Shown piece by piece: positions 1 to 9,938 of a stretch of 64,000 nucleotides of DNA (its first letter is position 1; each line of letters starts with the position of its first letter). Made by a program: the position numbers and the translations under genes. Origin of the DNA: Saprospiraceae bacterium (lineage in GTDB: Bacteria; Bacteroidota; Bacteroidia; Chitinophagales; Saprospiraceae); contig JANQPA010000043.1 in assembly GCA_028285545.1 (NCBI GenBank), positions 1 through 64,000 on the forward strand, in the 5' to 3' direction. Under the pieces are notes generated by a model. That model made no database searches. It saw only the letters and a program-made list of their open reading frames with translations, and had not been told where the DNA came from.

Positions 1-3000
1 TTGAGTCTTACCGCAACGATAGGTTCAAGCTTCCCAGTGACCTGGTATTCCGATAGAGCTTTGACCAATGAAATAGGCAGTGGATTGAGTGTAAATGTGA
101 TGCCAACAGAGGCCCGCACCACTTATTATGCAGCTGCCACTGATGATAATGATTGCACTCAAGTAGATTCTACTCAGGTGATCGTATTCAATAAAGATGT
201 AGGCCTGGAAGATACTTTGATAACGGTATGTTTTGGAGAGATGCAGTTTTTGAATCCAAATGGCAAGCCAGAATATCAATATCAATGGAGTCCTGCCACT
301 GGTTTGGATGATGCTACTTCTCCTAATCCGAAGTTCACAGGCACAGAAGGACAGACTTACACGGTGACGGTGATGGATGTAGATGGCAAGTGTATGCTGA
401 CCAAAGAAATTCGAGTGATCGTTACACCAGATATCAGTCTGGATGCCCAGCCAGATACTTTGATTTGTACCATGGAAGAGGTTGAATTGAGAGCAAGTAC
501 AGCTACTGGTCTACCTATAATCTGGTTCAGTGATTCGGAGTTAACCGACAGTATTGGTATGGGAGAAATACTTAGTGTTACTCCTATGGAAGCGCAAACT
601 ACATATTACGCTTCAATTACGGATACAAATGCCTGTACCAAAGTAGAAGATGTAACCGTTACTGTTTTTGACAAAGATGTAGGATTGTCTGATACGATGA
701 TTGTAGCTTGTGCTGGAGAACCTACTCCGTTAAACCCAGAAGGGAAAGACATATATCGCTATGAATGGAGCCCTTCAGTTGATATAGACAATGCAAATTC
801 ACCAAATCCAATATTTACAGGTAATGAGGATAGGACCTATACTGTAACTGTACAAGACACTGCTGGGTTATGCATGCTTACAAAAGTTATCGAGGTTCAG
901 GTAATACAAAAACCAACTATTAATATTACTCCTGATACCTTGGTCTGCACCATGGAAACGGTAGTTCTCCAGGTAGGAAGTGATGTTGACATAGACTTTT
1001 TTTGGTTTTCAGATCGTGAACTAACAGATACCATAGGTCAGGGTAATTTCATAAGCCTGATTCCAATGCAGGCCATCAATACCTATTATGCAAGTACTGC
1101 CTCATCCACTGAAGAATGCAAGGTAGTTGACTCTGTAACTGTTCGGGTGTTTGACAAATTAGTAGGATTAGAGGATACCTTAATTACAGTATGTTTCGGT
1201 GAAATGAAGTTTCTGAATCCAAATGGCAATCCTGATTTCCAATATGAATGGAGTCCTGCTATTGGTTTAGACAATGCTACCTCCCATAATCCGACTTTCA
1301 TTGGTACGCAGAATCAAACTTACACGGTGACGGTGATGGATGTAGAAGGTAAATGTATGGTGACTAAAGAGATCCGCGTAGTTGTCACTCCAGATATCGG
1401 GCTTAATGCTCAGCCTGATACCATTATTTGTAGTGCAGAAATGCTTACTATTACTGCCAGCACAAGCCTTAACTTCCCAATAACCTGGTACTCAGATAGG
1501 GCATTGACGAATGAGATCGGTACTGGAATGAGCATTTCTGTAACTCCAAGCGGAGCACGAACTACTTATTTTGCGGCAGTTACAGATAATAATGATTGTA
1601 CACAAATAGATTCAACTACTGTAATCATATTTGATGAAGGAGTTGGTTTAGGTGATACTCTGATCACAGTATGCTTTGGGGAAACAGCAGCCTTAAATCC
1701 AGATGGTCAAATGGAATTCCAATATACCTGGAGCCCAGGCATAGGCTTAGACGATTCTACTTCCCATAACCCAACTTTTATGGACACTATAGGTAGAACC
1801 TATAAAGTAGATGTGATAGGAAATAATGGTCTTTGTTCCTTAACAAAAGAGGTTACAGTAGAGGTTTTACCAAATATTGGTCTAGATGCTCAACCAGACA
1901 CCTTGATCTGTGAGATGGATTCACTGACTATTACAGCAAGTGTAGATAAAAATGTTACCATTGAATGGTATTCAGACTCTGGGCTAACTAACTTCTTGGG
2001 TGAGGGAAATAGCTTACGAGTAGGTCCTACGGAAGCTCGCACGACCTATTATGCTACTGCCTCGGACGAGGATTGTAGCCAGATCGACTCTACAACAGTC
2101 GTCATCTTCAATAAAGATATAGGCTTACAGGATACTGTTATTACTGCTTGTTTCAATGATCCAATACCATTAAATCCGGATGGCAATCCTGATTATGTAT
2201 ATCAATGGGAGCCAGCGGATGGACTGGATGATCCGACTTCCCATAATCCAATATATAATGATTCCATCCCCAGAACTTATATGGTGACTGTTATGGATAC
2301 TCTGGGGCAGTGTATGGCCAGTAAAACGATTCAAGTGAATGTCCTACCAAGGATTGACTTGACCATACAGCCAGATACCTTGATCTGTACTATGGAAGAG
2401 ATTGAGCTAAGAGCAAATACAGATTCTGGTGCTCCTATTGTGTGGTTTAGTGATTCTAATTTAACAGATAGTATCGGAGTGGGTGAAATATTACGTATCA
2501 CACCAATGGAAGCACAAACAACCTATTATGCTGCCATTACCGATACTAATGCCTGTACTATATCCAAAGATGTAACTGTTACTGTTTTCGATAAAGATGT
2601 AGGTTTCTCAGATACCCTGTTTATGGTTTGTGCCGGAGAGCCAACTCCTTTAAATCCTGGAGGGAAAGATATTTATCAATATGAGTGGCTTCCTGCTGTA
2701 GATTTAGACAATCCAAATGCTGCAAATCCAATATTTAGTGGAAGCGTTAATCGGACCTATACCGTGAATGTTATGGATGCTTCAGGGCTTTGTATGCTTA
2801 CTAAAACAGTCGAAGTTCAGGTGCTGCCTAAACCTCCAATTAATATTAGCTCCGATACCTTAATTTGTACCATGGAGCCGGTTCTATTAAGTGTAACCAG
2901 TGATTTAGATATAGACTTTGAATGGTTTGCTGACCGGGGTCTAACTTCATCTATTGGACAAGGTAGTTTCATAAGTTTAATTCCAACTGGAGGAGTAAAC

Positions 3001-6000
3001 ACCTACTATGCTGTTGGAATGGGAAGCAATGAACAATGTTCGGTACTGGATTCTGTAGTAGTAAAGGTGTTTGATAAAATAGTAGGTACTGAAGATACGG
3101 TTATTACTTCCTGTGTTATGGAAGGAATAGAATTAAATCCAGGAGGAGATCCTGATTTTATATATAATTGGGAACCAGCCGCGGGACTAGATGATCCAAG
3201 TTCACCTAATCCTATTGCTACTATTGATTCTAGTCGCACTTACCGAGTTACAGTAACGGATGTTAGTGGGGTATGTAGAATTGAAAAAGAGGTAAGAGTA
3301 GAATTACTATCTGTAATTGGTTTAATGGCTCAGCCGGATACCTTGATTTGTGAATTTGGAGAAATCGAATTGATGGCTAGTACCACAAGCTCTGCAGGAT
3401 TGGTATGGTATTCTGATCCATCCCTAATGACACCTATTGGAATTGATGAAAGTATTCAAGTGACCCCAACTATGGATTCAACAGTATATTATGTACAAGC
3501 CACCAACAGAGATGGTTGTATGGAAGTTGATTCAGTACTTGTGGAAGTATTTGAAGATAAAACAGGGCTGCAGGATACCGTACTCGTTTGTGCTGGAACA
3601 CCAACTCCTTTGAATCCAGATGGTGATTCTGACTTTACGTATATGTGGGAGCCAAATACCGGTTTATCCCTTGAAGATCCTAGCAATCCTATTGCTACTT
3701 TAGAAAATTCGGTTACCTATTCCGTTACTGTTTCTAATGGGATTTGTACTATTGTCAGGACCTTATTTGCGGATGTTAAGGAAGCTGCAGACCTTTCAGT
3801 ACCAAATGATACCACTATCTGTGAGGTTGAAGAAATTACTTTGATAGCTTCTTCCTCTAATGCAAGTTCTGTACAGTGGTTTGCAGATGCTAGCCTTTCA
3901 GTTTTACTTAGTGATAGTTCATCTGTAAATGTTACTCCTGATCAGGATACAACTACCTATTATGCATTGGCTATGACCACTGATGCTTGTATAAAGATTG
4001 ATAGTGTCAAGATTGTAGTTTTCAGAGAAAATATAGGGATCGATCCAAATGGTACTTCAGTTTGTCAGGAAACCCATTCAGGAATAAATCCAAATGGAAA
4101 TTCTGCCTATACCTACCAATGGTCTCCCACAGACGGATTAGACCTTTCAGAACCACATAATCCGAAAGTCATCTTGACGGACCCAATGACCTATCAAGTA
4201 ACGGTTACTGATCCAGAAAGCAATTGTGTTTTTGAAGGTGAACTATTTGTGGATGTATTGCCAAAGGCAGATGTGAATACAAGTGGAGATACCTTACTAT
4301 GCACTATAGGTAATGTTCAATTGGAGGCATTTTCTGCTGCTACAACTGCACAGTTAAATTGGTATGATTCTCCTGAGTTGGATAGTGTTATTGGTACAGG
4401 AGCTACTCTGGATATTTTTGCTGATTTTCCAGAGCGTACTTTCTATGTTCAGGTTATTGACAGTAGTGGTTGCACCAATCTGGATAGTGCTTTAGTAGAA
4501 GTATTTGAAGCTCAGATGGAGATTGATAGTTCAGTTATCACTATTTGTCCTGGAGTACCAAACATCATTAATCCGGTAATTAGAGCACCCGAGGGTGTGA
4601 CTTATACCTGGACACCGGAGATTGGGCTGTCGGATATAGATGTACGAAGTCCGGAAGTTATGCTAAGTAATAACCAGGACTATGAATTAACAGTTAGCAA
4701 AGGTAGCTGTAGCATTACCAGAACTATTCGGGTAGAAATTGCACCATCCTTTACATTAGAGACTACTCCCGATACAGTGGTTTGTGATGGAACTACATTC
4801 GACTTATCGGCAAGTGTAGATCTTGATGGCCTTATGATTGAATGGTTTGCAGGAGATACAATGGGTGATCCTATTGGAATGGGTATGGAAGTAACCGTTG
4901 ATCTTAGCATTGGCGGTCAGGTTCAAAACTATATTGCAGTAGCCAGTGATACCTTTGGATGTACTCAGCTAGACACCACTTCAATTACTTATTTGCCATT
5001 AATGATTGCTTTGCAGGATACGATTCCTGCCTGTCCAGGTACAGATATTGCCTTGAATCCTAATGGTTCAGATCTGCCCGTATACGATTGGCAACCATCC
5101 GAATTTTTTGATGATACAACGGCAATTAATCCTACTGTTAATTTGCAGGCTAGCCAGTTGTTTATTCTTGAAGCAAGGGATTCTGCTGGCAGGTGTACAG
5201 TGATCGATAGTGTATTTGTGGAGGTATTTGAGCCAATAATGGTAGATTTACCTTCTGATACAACTACCTGCGATACCCTTCCTGTAATGTTAAGTGTCGG
5301 TGGAGATTTGGATGGCTTAATGATCGAATGGTCTGATGATCCTGCTTTTGGAAACATTCTTGATACCATGGCCAGCATCGATATTACACCAGTGGATGAG
5401 CAATCGATTTACCTACATATTACCGACGAAAATAATTGTAGCCTAATTGATACCATCAATGTCATTGGAGGAGCCATCTCTGCTATTATTGCAGAAGGAG
5501 ATACTGTGTTCTCCTGTACACCTGGAAGCGATGTAGGTCTAAGTGTTCAAAATAACCGACCTAATCAAACCCTTATGTACGAATGGTTCCCATCAGATAG
5601 TATTAGTGGAAGTCCTTTTGATCCTGCTATCACCGTTAATCCATTTGGAACCACAGAATATAATGTTGAGTTGAGTAATCAGTATAATTGTGCGGAAATA
5701 CTTAGTACAACAGTTGTGGTATTAAATCTGGAAAATGAAGTGAGCATAAGTGCAGATCCAGATACCATTACTCAGGGCGAAAGTTCACAGTTAGAGGTTA
5801 CGGGATGTGAGGATTGTGAATATACCTGGTCACCTTCTAATTCATTGGATGACTCTACCATTCCAAATCCATTAGCAACTCCTGATCAAACAACTACTTA
5901 TACCGTAAAAATCAAAAAAGGAGAATGTGAAATAGAAAGATCAGTTACCGTTACGGTACAATTACCTGATTGTACACCGGATTATTTTATCCCAATGGCT

Positions 6001-6255
6001 TTTACTCCTAATGGTGACGGAATTAATGATGTTTTTAGGGTGCGTTCTGAGAATTATGAAGTGGTTAGATTTATAGTATTTAACCGTTTCGGTCAGGAAA
6101 TTTTTGTTTCCAGGAATATTGATATTGGATGGGATGGTACGCTAAATGGCAGACAATTACCACCTGATGTGTTTAATTGGTTTGTTGAGCTTAGGTGTAA
6201 AGCTGATCCTAGACAAGTTATTGAAGACAGTGGAAATATTTCTCTAATTCGATAA
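1..6255 (+). CDS. Giant Ig-like repeat surface protein with type IX secretion C-terminal domain (5'-truncated)
   Basis: The reading frame is open from the first base, so the true start lies upstream; 2084 codons are visible. The visible part is a tandem array of roughly 160-residue units. Each unit has two Ig-like halves: one begins near PDTLIC and continues through WYSD and TTYYA, the other begins near VGLEDT and continues through LNPNG, YxWSP and TYTVTV. Each half carries a cysteine pair. About twelve units are visible, diverging towards the C-terminus, and they resemble CHU_C-associated Ig-like domains. The last ~90 residues (FTPNGDGINDVF, FNRFGQEIF, WDGTLNGRQLPPDVFNW) are a clear gliding-motility/type-B T9SS sorting domain. 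I infer a secreted, cell-surface adhesin or gliding-associated protein. The ligand is unknown. Confidence 0.9.
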   Translation: MSLTATIGSSFPVTWYSDRALTNEIGSGLSVNVMPTEARTTYYAAATDDNDCTQVDSTQVIVFNKDVGLEDTLITVCFGEMQFLNPNGKPEYQYQWSPATGLDDATSPNPKFTGTEGQTYTVTVMDVDGKCMLTKEIRVIVTPDISLDAQPDTLICTMEEVELRASTATGLPIIWFSDSELTDSIGMGEILSVTPMEAQTTYYASITDTNACTKVEDVTVTVFDKDVGLSDTMIVACAGEPTPLNPEGKDIYRYEWSPSVDIDNANSPNPIFTGNEDRTYTVTVQDTAGLCMLTKVIEVQVIQKPTINITPDTLVCTMETVVLQVGSDVDIDFFWFSDRELTDTIGQGNFISLIPMQAINTYYASTASSTEECKVVDSVTVRVFDKLVGLEDTLITVCFGEMKFLNPNGNPDFQYEWSPAIGLDNATSHNPTFIGTQNQTYTVTVMDVEGKCMVTKEIRVVVTPDIGLNAQPDTIICSAEMLTITASTSLNFPITWYSDRALTNEIGTGMSISVTPSGARTTYFAAVTDNNDCTQIDSTTVIIFDEGVGLGDTLITVCFGETAALNPDGQMEFQYTWSPGIGLDDSTSHNPTFMDTIGRTYKVDVIGNNGLCSLTKEVTVEVLPNIGLDAQPDTLICEMDSLTITASVDKNVTIEWYSDSGLTNFLGEGNSLRVGPTEARTTYYATASDEDCSQIDSTTVVIFNKDIGLQDTVITACFNDPIPLNPDGNPDYVYQWEPADGLDDPTSHNPIYNDSIPRTYMVTVMDTLGQCMASKTIQVNVLPRIDLTIQPDTLICTMEEIELRANTDSGAPIVWFSDSNLTDSIGVGEILRITPMEAQTTYYAAITDTNACTISKDVTVTVFDKDVGFSDTLFMVCAGEPTPLNPGGKDIYQYEWLPAVDLDNPNAANPIFSGSVNRTYTVNVMDASGLCMLTKTVEVQVLPKPPINISSDTLICTMEPVLLSVTSDLDIDFEWFADRGLTSSIGQGSFISLIPTGGVNTYYAVGMGSNEQCSVLDSVVVKVFDKIVGTEDTVITSCVMEGIELNPGGDPDFIYNWEPAAGLDDPSSPNPIATIDSSRTYRVTVTDVSGVCRIEKEVRVELLSVIGLMAQPDTLICEFGEIELMASTTSSAGLVWYSDPSLMTPIGIDESIQVTPTMDSTVYYVQATNRDGCMEVDSVLVEVFEDKTGLQDTVLVCAGTPTPLNPDGDSDFTYMWEPNTGLSLEDPSNPIATLENSVTYSVTVSNGICTIVRTLFADVKEAADLSVPNDTTICEVEEITLIASSSNASSVQWFADASLSVLLSDSSSVNVTPDQDTTTYYALAMTTDACIKIDSVKIVVFRENIGIDPNGTSVCQETHSGINPNGNSAYTYQWSPTDGLDLSEPHNPKVILTDPMTYQVTVTDPESNCVFEGELFVDVLPKADVNTSGDTLLCTIGNVQLEAFSAATTAQLNWYDSPELDSVIGTGATLDIFADFPERTFYVQVIDSSGCTNLDSALVEVFEAQMEIDSSVITICPGVPNIINPVIRAPEGVTYTWTPEIGLSDIDVRSPEVMLSNNQDYELTVSKGSCSITRTIRVEIAPSFTLETTPDTVVCDGTTFDLSASVDLDGLMIEWFAGDTMGDPIGMGMEVTVDLSIGGQVQNYIAVASDTFGCTQLDTTSITYLPLMIALQDTIPACPGTDIALNPNGSDLPVYDWQPSEFFDDTTAINPTVNLQASQLFILEARDSAGRCTVIDSVFVEVFEPIMVDLPSDTTTCDTLPVMLSVGGDLDGLMIEWSDDPAFGNILDTMASIDITPVDEQSIYLHITDENNCSLIDTINVIGGAISAIIAEGDTVFSCTPGSDVGLSVQNNRPNQTLMYEWFPSDSISGSPFDPAITVNPFGTTEYNVELSNQYNCAEILSTTVVVLNLENEVSISADPDTITQGESSQLEVTGCEDCEYTWSPSNSLDDSTIPNPLATPDQTTTYTVKIKKGECEIERSVTVTVQLPDCTPDYFIPMAFTPNGDGINDVFRVRSENYEVVRFIVFNRFGQEIFVSRNIDIGWDGTLNGRQLPPDVFNWFVELRCKADPRQVIEDSGNISLIR

Positions 6256-6283
6256 TTAGGAATTTAATTTGGTTAAATAAAGC

Positions 6284-6335
6284 AAGATTTTGTTGTTAGC
6301 AGTAAGCTGACAGCAAAATCTTTCTTTATTTTTAC
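6284..6335 (+). terminator. Intrinsic terminator after the giant surface protein
   Basis: AAGATTTTGTTGTTAG (6284-6299) pairs with CTGACAGCAAAATCTT (6307-6322) over 16 positions, with two G-U wobbles and a 7-nt loop. A T-rich run (TCTTTATTTTTAC) follows. It sits 28 bp after the stop codon of the surface protein. Confidence 0.7.
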
Positions 6336-6360
6336 GCGGTAAATCAAGTAATACACAACT

Positions 6361-6942
6361 ATGAAGCATATCAGCTTAATACTTTTTCTTTTCCTTGGAT
6401 TTTGTGGTTCTAATTTTGGCCAATGTGATTCACTTATAATTGAAGATATTGATGAATTTGACAGCACACGTTTGGTAACCTCTACCTCTGTAAGTATAGG
6501 CTTTATGATTCCCAGTCAATTTGAAACACTAGATGGCTTTAAGCTAATAGAAGAAGGAAAACTGCTTATTACCTTTACTGAAAATGATAGCATCAATGCT
6601 TTTTTTCTAACCTTAGCTGTTCAAGAAAGGGAATATGTCAAAATAAAATCCGAAAAAAACGTTTTGCTAAAATTAAATAATGATCAGATTATCGGACTTC
6701 TGAATGTTGCCGATAAGGGAGTTTTTGATAGAAGTACCAATATGAGGCGCTACCAACATACCTGCGTGGTTCCTTATGATCAGCTTTTTAACTTGTCTTT
6801 TAATTTAATTGATCAGATACGGATCATGTATGAAGGAGGTTATGTCCATGACTTGAAATTAAGCATACAACAACAGGAGGCTGTACGACAACGGATTAAA
6901 TGCCTCGCTGAAAAAATGAATGTATTAAATGTGAAGCCTTAA
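6361..6942 (+). CDS. Secreted protein of unknown function, 193 aa
   Basis: I do not recognise the family. The N-terminus (MKHISLILFLFLGFCGSNFG) is a typical Sec signal peptide; the lone Cys after the cleavage region makes a lipoprotein possible, but the lipobox is poor. The mature part is soluble, mixed alpha/beta, with a Lys/Asp-rich centre and an amphipathic C-terminal helix (QQQEAVRQRIKCLAEKM). No T9SS tail is present. The gene follows a terminator, so it probably has its own promoter, and it converges on the TetR gene 12 bp further on. It could be a periplasmic protein of unknown role. Confidence 0.7.
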   Translation: MKHISLILFLFLGFCGSNFGQCDSLIIEDIDEFDSTRLVTSTSVSIGFMIPSQFETLDGFKLIEEGKLLITFTENDSINAFFLTLAVQEREYVKIKSEKNVLLKLNNDQIIGLLNVADKGVFDRSTNMRRYQHTCVVPYDQLFNLSFNLIDQIRIMYEGGYVHDLKLSIQQQEAVRQRIKCLAEKMNVLNVKP

Positions 6943-6954
6943 AAGAAAGGAAGT

Positions 6955-7650
6955 TTAATCCTTTTCTATTTTTTCATTACATATTAGACCAAAAGCAAAA
7001 TCATTAAGCAATCTCTCTACCTGAGTAACATCTCCATCCTTTACTTTAATATCCGTCATAGATGGAAGATGCAAGGCAAAATATACTTGGTTATTAGCCA
7101 TCTCTAATAGGGTACTGGCCAATGCATTTGGATATTTAAAATCCGGATTGATCTCTGAAATCACTTTTGAGATCGTTTGTTTGAGAGCCTTATAGGTAAG
7201 AAAAAAACCATATTTATTCTCCTCATCTACCATTTTTGTATGATAGGTTTTTGTAGACTCAGCAACTACAATCCTGTGTAATACATCCTCATCCACAAAA
7301 TCTATTGATGTGTTCCTTTTTGTAGTATCTGCAATAACCGATAAAGCGATTTGTAGCTTCTTTTTGGGATCTTCCAGATTCATGGTTTTATATTCAATCC
7401 GGAATTTCATCCATTCCCAGTACCAACACAGAAGATAAACCAAAAGAATGTGTTTATTTTCAAAGTACCGATATACACTCGCTTCTGTAGAATCAATTCT
7501 TTGAGCTAATTTTTTGAAAGTAAAATCCTCAAAACCGATTTCATCAATAAGGAGAATGCTGTATTGGATGATCTTCCGCCCAAGTTTGGTTTCCTGCGGA
7601 TCCCGTAAATACAGCTTTTCATTAAGCTTCATTTGGATAGTAATCGCCAT
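6955..7650 (-). CDS. TetR/AcrR-family transcriptional regulator
   Basis: 231 residues. The N-terminal ~65 residues form a TetR-type DNA-binding domain: helix LGRKIIQYSILLIDEIGFED, then the HTH with TFKKLAQRIDSTEASVYRYF and the usual helix 4. The remainder is an all-helical ligand-binding/dimerisation domain whose ligand cannot be deduced. The ATG at 7648-7650 is the natural start; the sequence MAITIQMKLNEKLYL precedes the DNA-binding domain. It is the last gene of a minus-strand series whose upstream neighbour is the sensor kinase ending at 7824, 173 bp away. No obvious operator palindrome was found in that gap. Confidence 0.88.
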   Translation of the reverse strand: MAITIQMKLNEKLYLRDPQETKLGRKIIQYSILLIDEIGFEDFTFKKLAQRIDSTEASVYRYFENKHILLVYLLCWYWEWMKFRIEYKTMNLEDPKKKLQIALSVIADTTKRNTSIDFVDEDVLHRIVVAESTKTYHTKMVDEENKYGFFLTYKALKQTISKVISEINPDFKYPNALASTLLEMANNQVYFALHLPSMTDIKVKDGDVTQVERLLNDFAFGLICNEKIEKD

Positions 7651-7823
7651 AGCCCGAGGAAGTTATATTATAGTTTATCTAAAGGTTTCCCTTATATACA
7701 ATAGTAATACTTTATTTTAAGATAGGCAACAATTTAGCCCTCAATTGTTAAGGATATCTTAAATTTATAAAGGTTGTTTCTCCTTAAAAAAAAGAGTATA
7801 ATTTTTTATAAAAAAGAAAAAAA

Positions 7824-8789
7824 CTAAATTTTATGGGTAATGAGTAGAGGAATCTCTACTATAAACTGGTCAGATTGCTGCTTTATTATTAGTGGTTTGT
7901 CAGTTAATAAACCAATCCTTTTTTTAATATTGGAAAGCCCTGTTTTAGTACTTGGAAGTTGACTAACTCTGGGCTGATAGGTATTGGAAAAAACGAGACG
8001 ATCGTTTTCCTGCCTAATAATAATGTTCAAGGGAAATTCCTCAGAAACTTCATTGTGCTTAATTGCATTTTCTAACAGAATTTGTAAACTTAGGGGGGGA
8101 ATATGATATTGATTTTGCCTGGCATCAATTTGTAATTGAATATTGATTTTATCACTAAACCTAACCTCCAGTAAAAAAATATAACCTTTTAAAAATTCCA
8201 ATTCTTTTTCCAGAGAAACGAGCTCTTCCTCCTTCTGCCTCAGCACATAACGATAAATTTCTGCGAGCTGATTTAAAAAATTCTTGGCTTCTTCCTTATT
8301 CTCATCAATTAAGCTATAAAGGATATTAAAGTGATTAAAAAGAAAATGAGGGCTTAATTGATTTTGTAGTTCAATTAATTGAGCTTGAATTCTTTCTTTT
8401 TCAAGTGCTTCTGCCTTAATCATCGACTGCCGCCAGTTGGATAGAATATATTGAATATTCACAAAAGCCATAAATAACAAGGAAATAAAAACACCAAGGC
8501 CATTGTATAGAATGATGGAAGGTCTGTATAATGGCATTTTCCAAACTAATAAATACAATCCGGCGTAGGCCCCAGTGACTATGGGCGGTGTCAATACAAA
8601 AGCGATCAACAACTCGATCCAAAATCTTCTTTTAAAATGATTTTTCCAGCTGAGTTTTTGCTCTAAAAACCTGCTTTTCTGATGGTGAAGTTCGAAAAGA
8701 ACTGTTAATCCTATGAAGACTGCAAGAACATATTGAGCATAGGCATACAATTGGATTTTTTCCAGCGGCCGATTCCGGATTAAAAGCAA
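7824..8789 (-). CDS. LytS/YehU-type sensor histidine kinase (N-terminus uncertain)
   Basis: A membrane sensor kinase of the His_kinase (PF06580) type. Membrane helices are followed by the phospho-acceptor region QNQLSPHFLFNHFN and an ATP-binding region with N-box LQILLENAIKHN and G-box-like TGLSNIKKRIG. Partner by genome context: the LytTR response regulator at 11494-12249, separated from it by two secreted-protein genes on the same strand. The given start is a TTG. However, the frame is open upstream to the stop codon of the esterase gene (8883-8885), and that stretch encodes a further good membrane helix (WNRILIALIIALPSYAFLLL) with no ATG, GTG or TTG in it. The real start is therefore probably a non-standard codon between 8790 and 8882, giving four membrane helices instead of three. 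Confidence 0.85.
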   Translation of the reverse strand: MLLIRNRPLEKIQLYAYAQYVLAVFIGLTVLFELHHQKSRFLEQKLSWKNHFKRRFWIELLIAFVLTPPIVTGAYAGLYLLVWKMPLYRPSIILYNGLGVFISLLFMAFVNIQYILSNWRQSMIKAEALEKERIQAQLIELQNQLSPHFLFNHFNILYSLIDENKEEAKNFLNQLAEIYRYVLRQKEEELVSLEKELEFLKGYIFLLEVRFSDKINIQLQIDARQNQYHIPPLSLQILLENAIKHNEVSEEFPLNIIIRQENDRLVFSNTYQPRVSQLPSTKTGLSNIKKRIGLLTDKPLIIKQQSDQFIVEIPLLITHKI

Positions 8790-8882
8790 AAAAGCATAAG
8801 AAGGTAAGGCTATGATCAGCGCGATTAGTATTCTATTCCATAAACTATTAAAAAAGTAGGTATGCTTGATGTGCCTATTATT

Positions 8883-9938
8883 TTATTTGCAATTTTTTAC
8901 TTTTACTTTTTTCACCCATTTACCATAACTGACTTCAACTGTCATTGTGTTACCTTCGGTGACTTTAAATCGGCCATCCTCCTTAACTTCTCCTACCCCT
9001 TTAATGATTTTGTAATTGGCTTCGTAGGCTAGTGAATACGGAATTTCGTTTTTCAAATACACCACCGGATTGATTCGTTGAAAAAAGAGACCTGGAGTTC
9101 GTTGACTGGGTATACACTCTACTTCTATAGTTAACCTTTTCGGATCTCCGACTTCATCCAATAGAAAAAGGCGAATGATGGAAATCATCCTGTTTTTCCA
9201 ATCCGCATTAATGTGTCTGGCACCTGGTATTTCCCGATAAAAAAGCTCCTTTCCATATTGCATACCTCCTTTTTTCATTGTTTGGATTAAAGGAAGATAA
9301 TAATTCCATTCTCCCGTACCCATGTCAAAATAGAAGCGGGTATCCTTTAAATTTTCTGGTAAAGGTTCTTTGTTAATGGCAAATTCTTTAACCCAAAATG
9401 CCGGAGAAAGAGCTGCAATAAAAGAAAAAGTTTTAGGATATTTCATCATCATCCAGGTGACCTGCAAGCCGCCCAACGAAATTCCTACCATTCCCACTTT
9501 AGATTTGCGAATTGAATATCGTTTTTCCATAAAAGGCAGCAAAACATTAACAACATGCCTGGAATAACGATCTCCAAGAGGAGTAAATTCAGGATTCCGT
9601 TTGACTATATTAGAATCTAAATAAGGATTATATCGCTGTCTTCGATTACCTCCCGTATAAATCCCTACCAAAATCATGGGTTCTATCTCTCCCAATTTTA
9701 TCAATTCACCTAGCTCTTCAAATGACAAATGCGCTCCTACTTCAAAGCCTTGCCCATCATTAAAATAGAGTATTGGATAGGTGTTTTTAGGAGAATAATT
9801 ATCTGGGACAAAAACAACGATTTCTAATTCGCTTGTTATATTATGATGCTTAGTAACGAAGCCATTAAATGGCCGTTGGGCCTGAACATTGAGGGCTGCC
9901 AAAAAAAACAGTATAAGAAAACCAAGAGACTTACTCAT
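8883..9938 (-). CDS. Secreted alpha/beta-hydrolase, Fes/IroE/esterase D type
   Basis: 351 residues with a clear Sec signal peptide (MSKSLGFLILFFLAALNVQA, cleavage after AQA). The body matches the putative esterase family (PF00756: enterochelin esterase, esterase D, mycolyltransferase-like). The nucleophile elbow is GISLGG, with an oxyanion/strand pattern ILYFNDGQGFE near residue 60 and a plausible catalytic His in GARHINADW. A short Ig-like C-terminal segment follows. It probably cleaves an ester in the periplasm or outside the cell; the substrate is unknown. Its start overlaps the stop of the upstream TPR/propeller gene by 8 bp, so the two are translationally coupled. Its stop is immediately followed in the same frame by the kinase reading frame. 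Confidence 0.85.
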   Translation of the reverse strand: MSKSLGFLILFFLAALNVQAQRPFNGFVTKHHNITSELEIVVFVPDNYSPKNTYPILYFNDGQGFEVGAHLSFEELGELIKLGEIEPMILVGIYTGGNRRQRYNPYLDSNIVKRNPEFTPLGDRYSRHVVNVLLPFMEKRYSIRKSKVGMVGISLGGLQVTWMMMKYPKTFSFIAALSPAFWVKEFAINKEPLPENLKDTRFYFDMGTGEWNYYLPLIQTMKKGGMQYGKELFYREIPGARHINADWKNRMISIIRLFLLDEVGDPKRLTIEVECIPSQRTPGLFFQRINPVVYLKNEIPYSLAYEANYKIIKGVGEVKEDGRFKVTEGNTMTVEVSYGKWVKKVKVKNCK

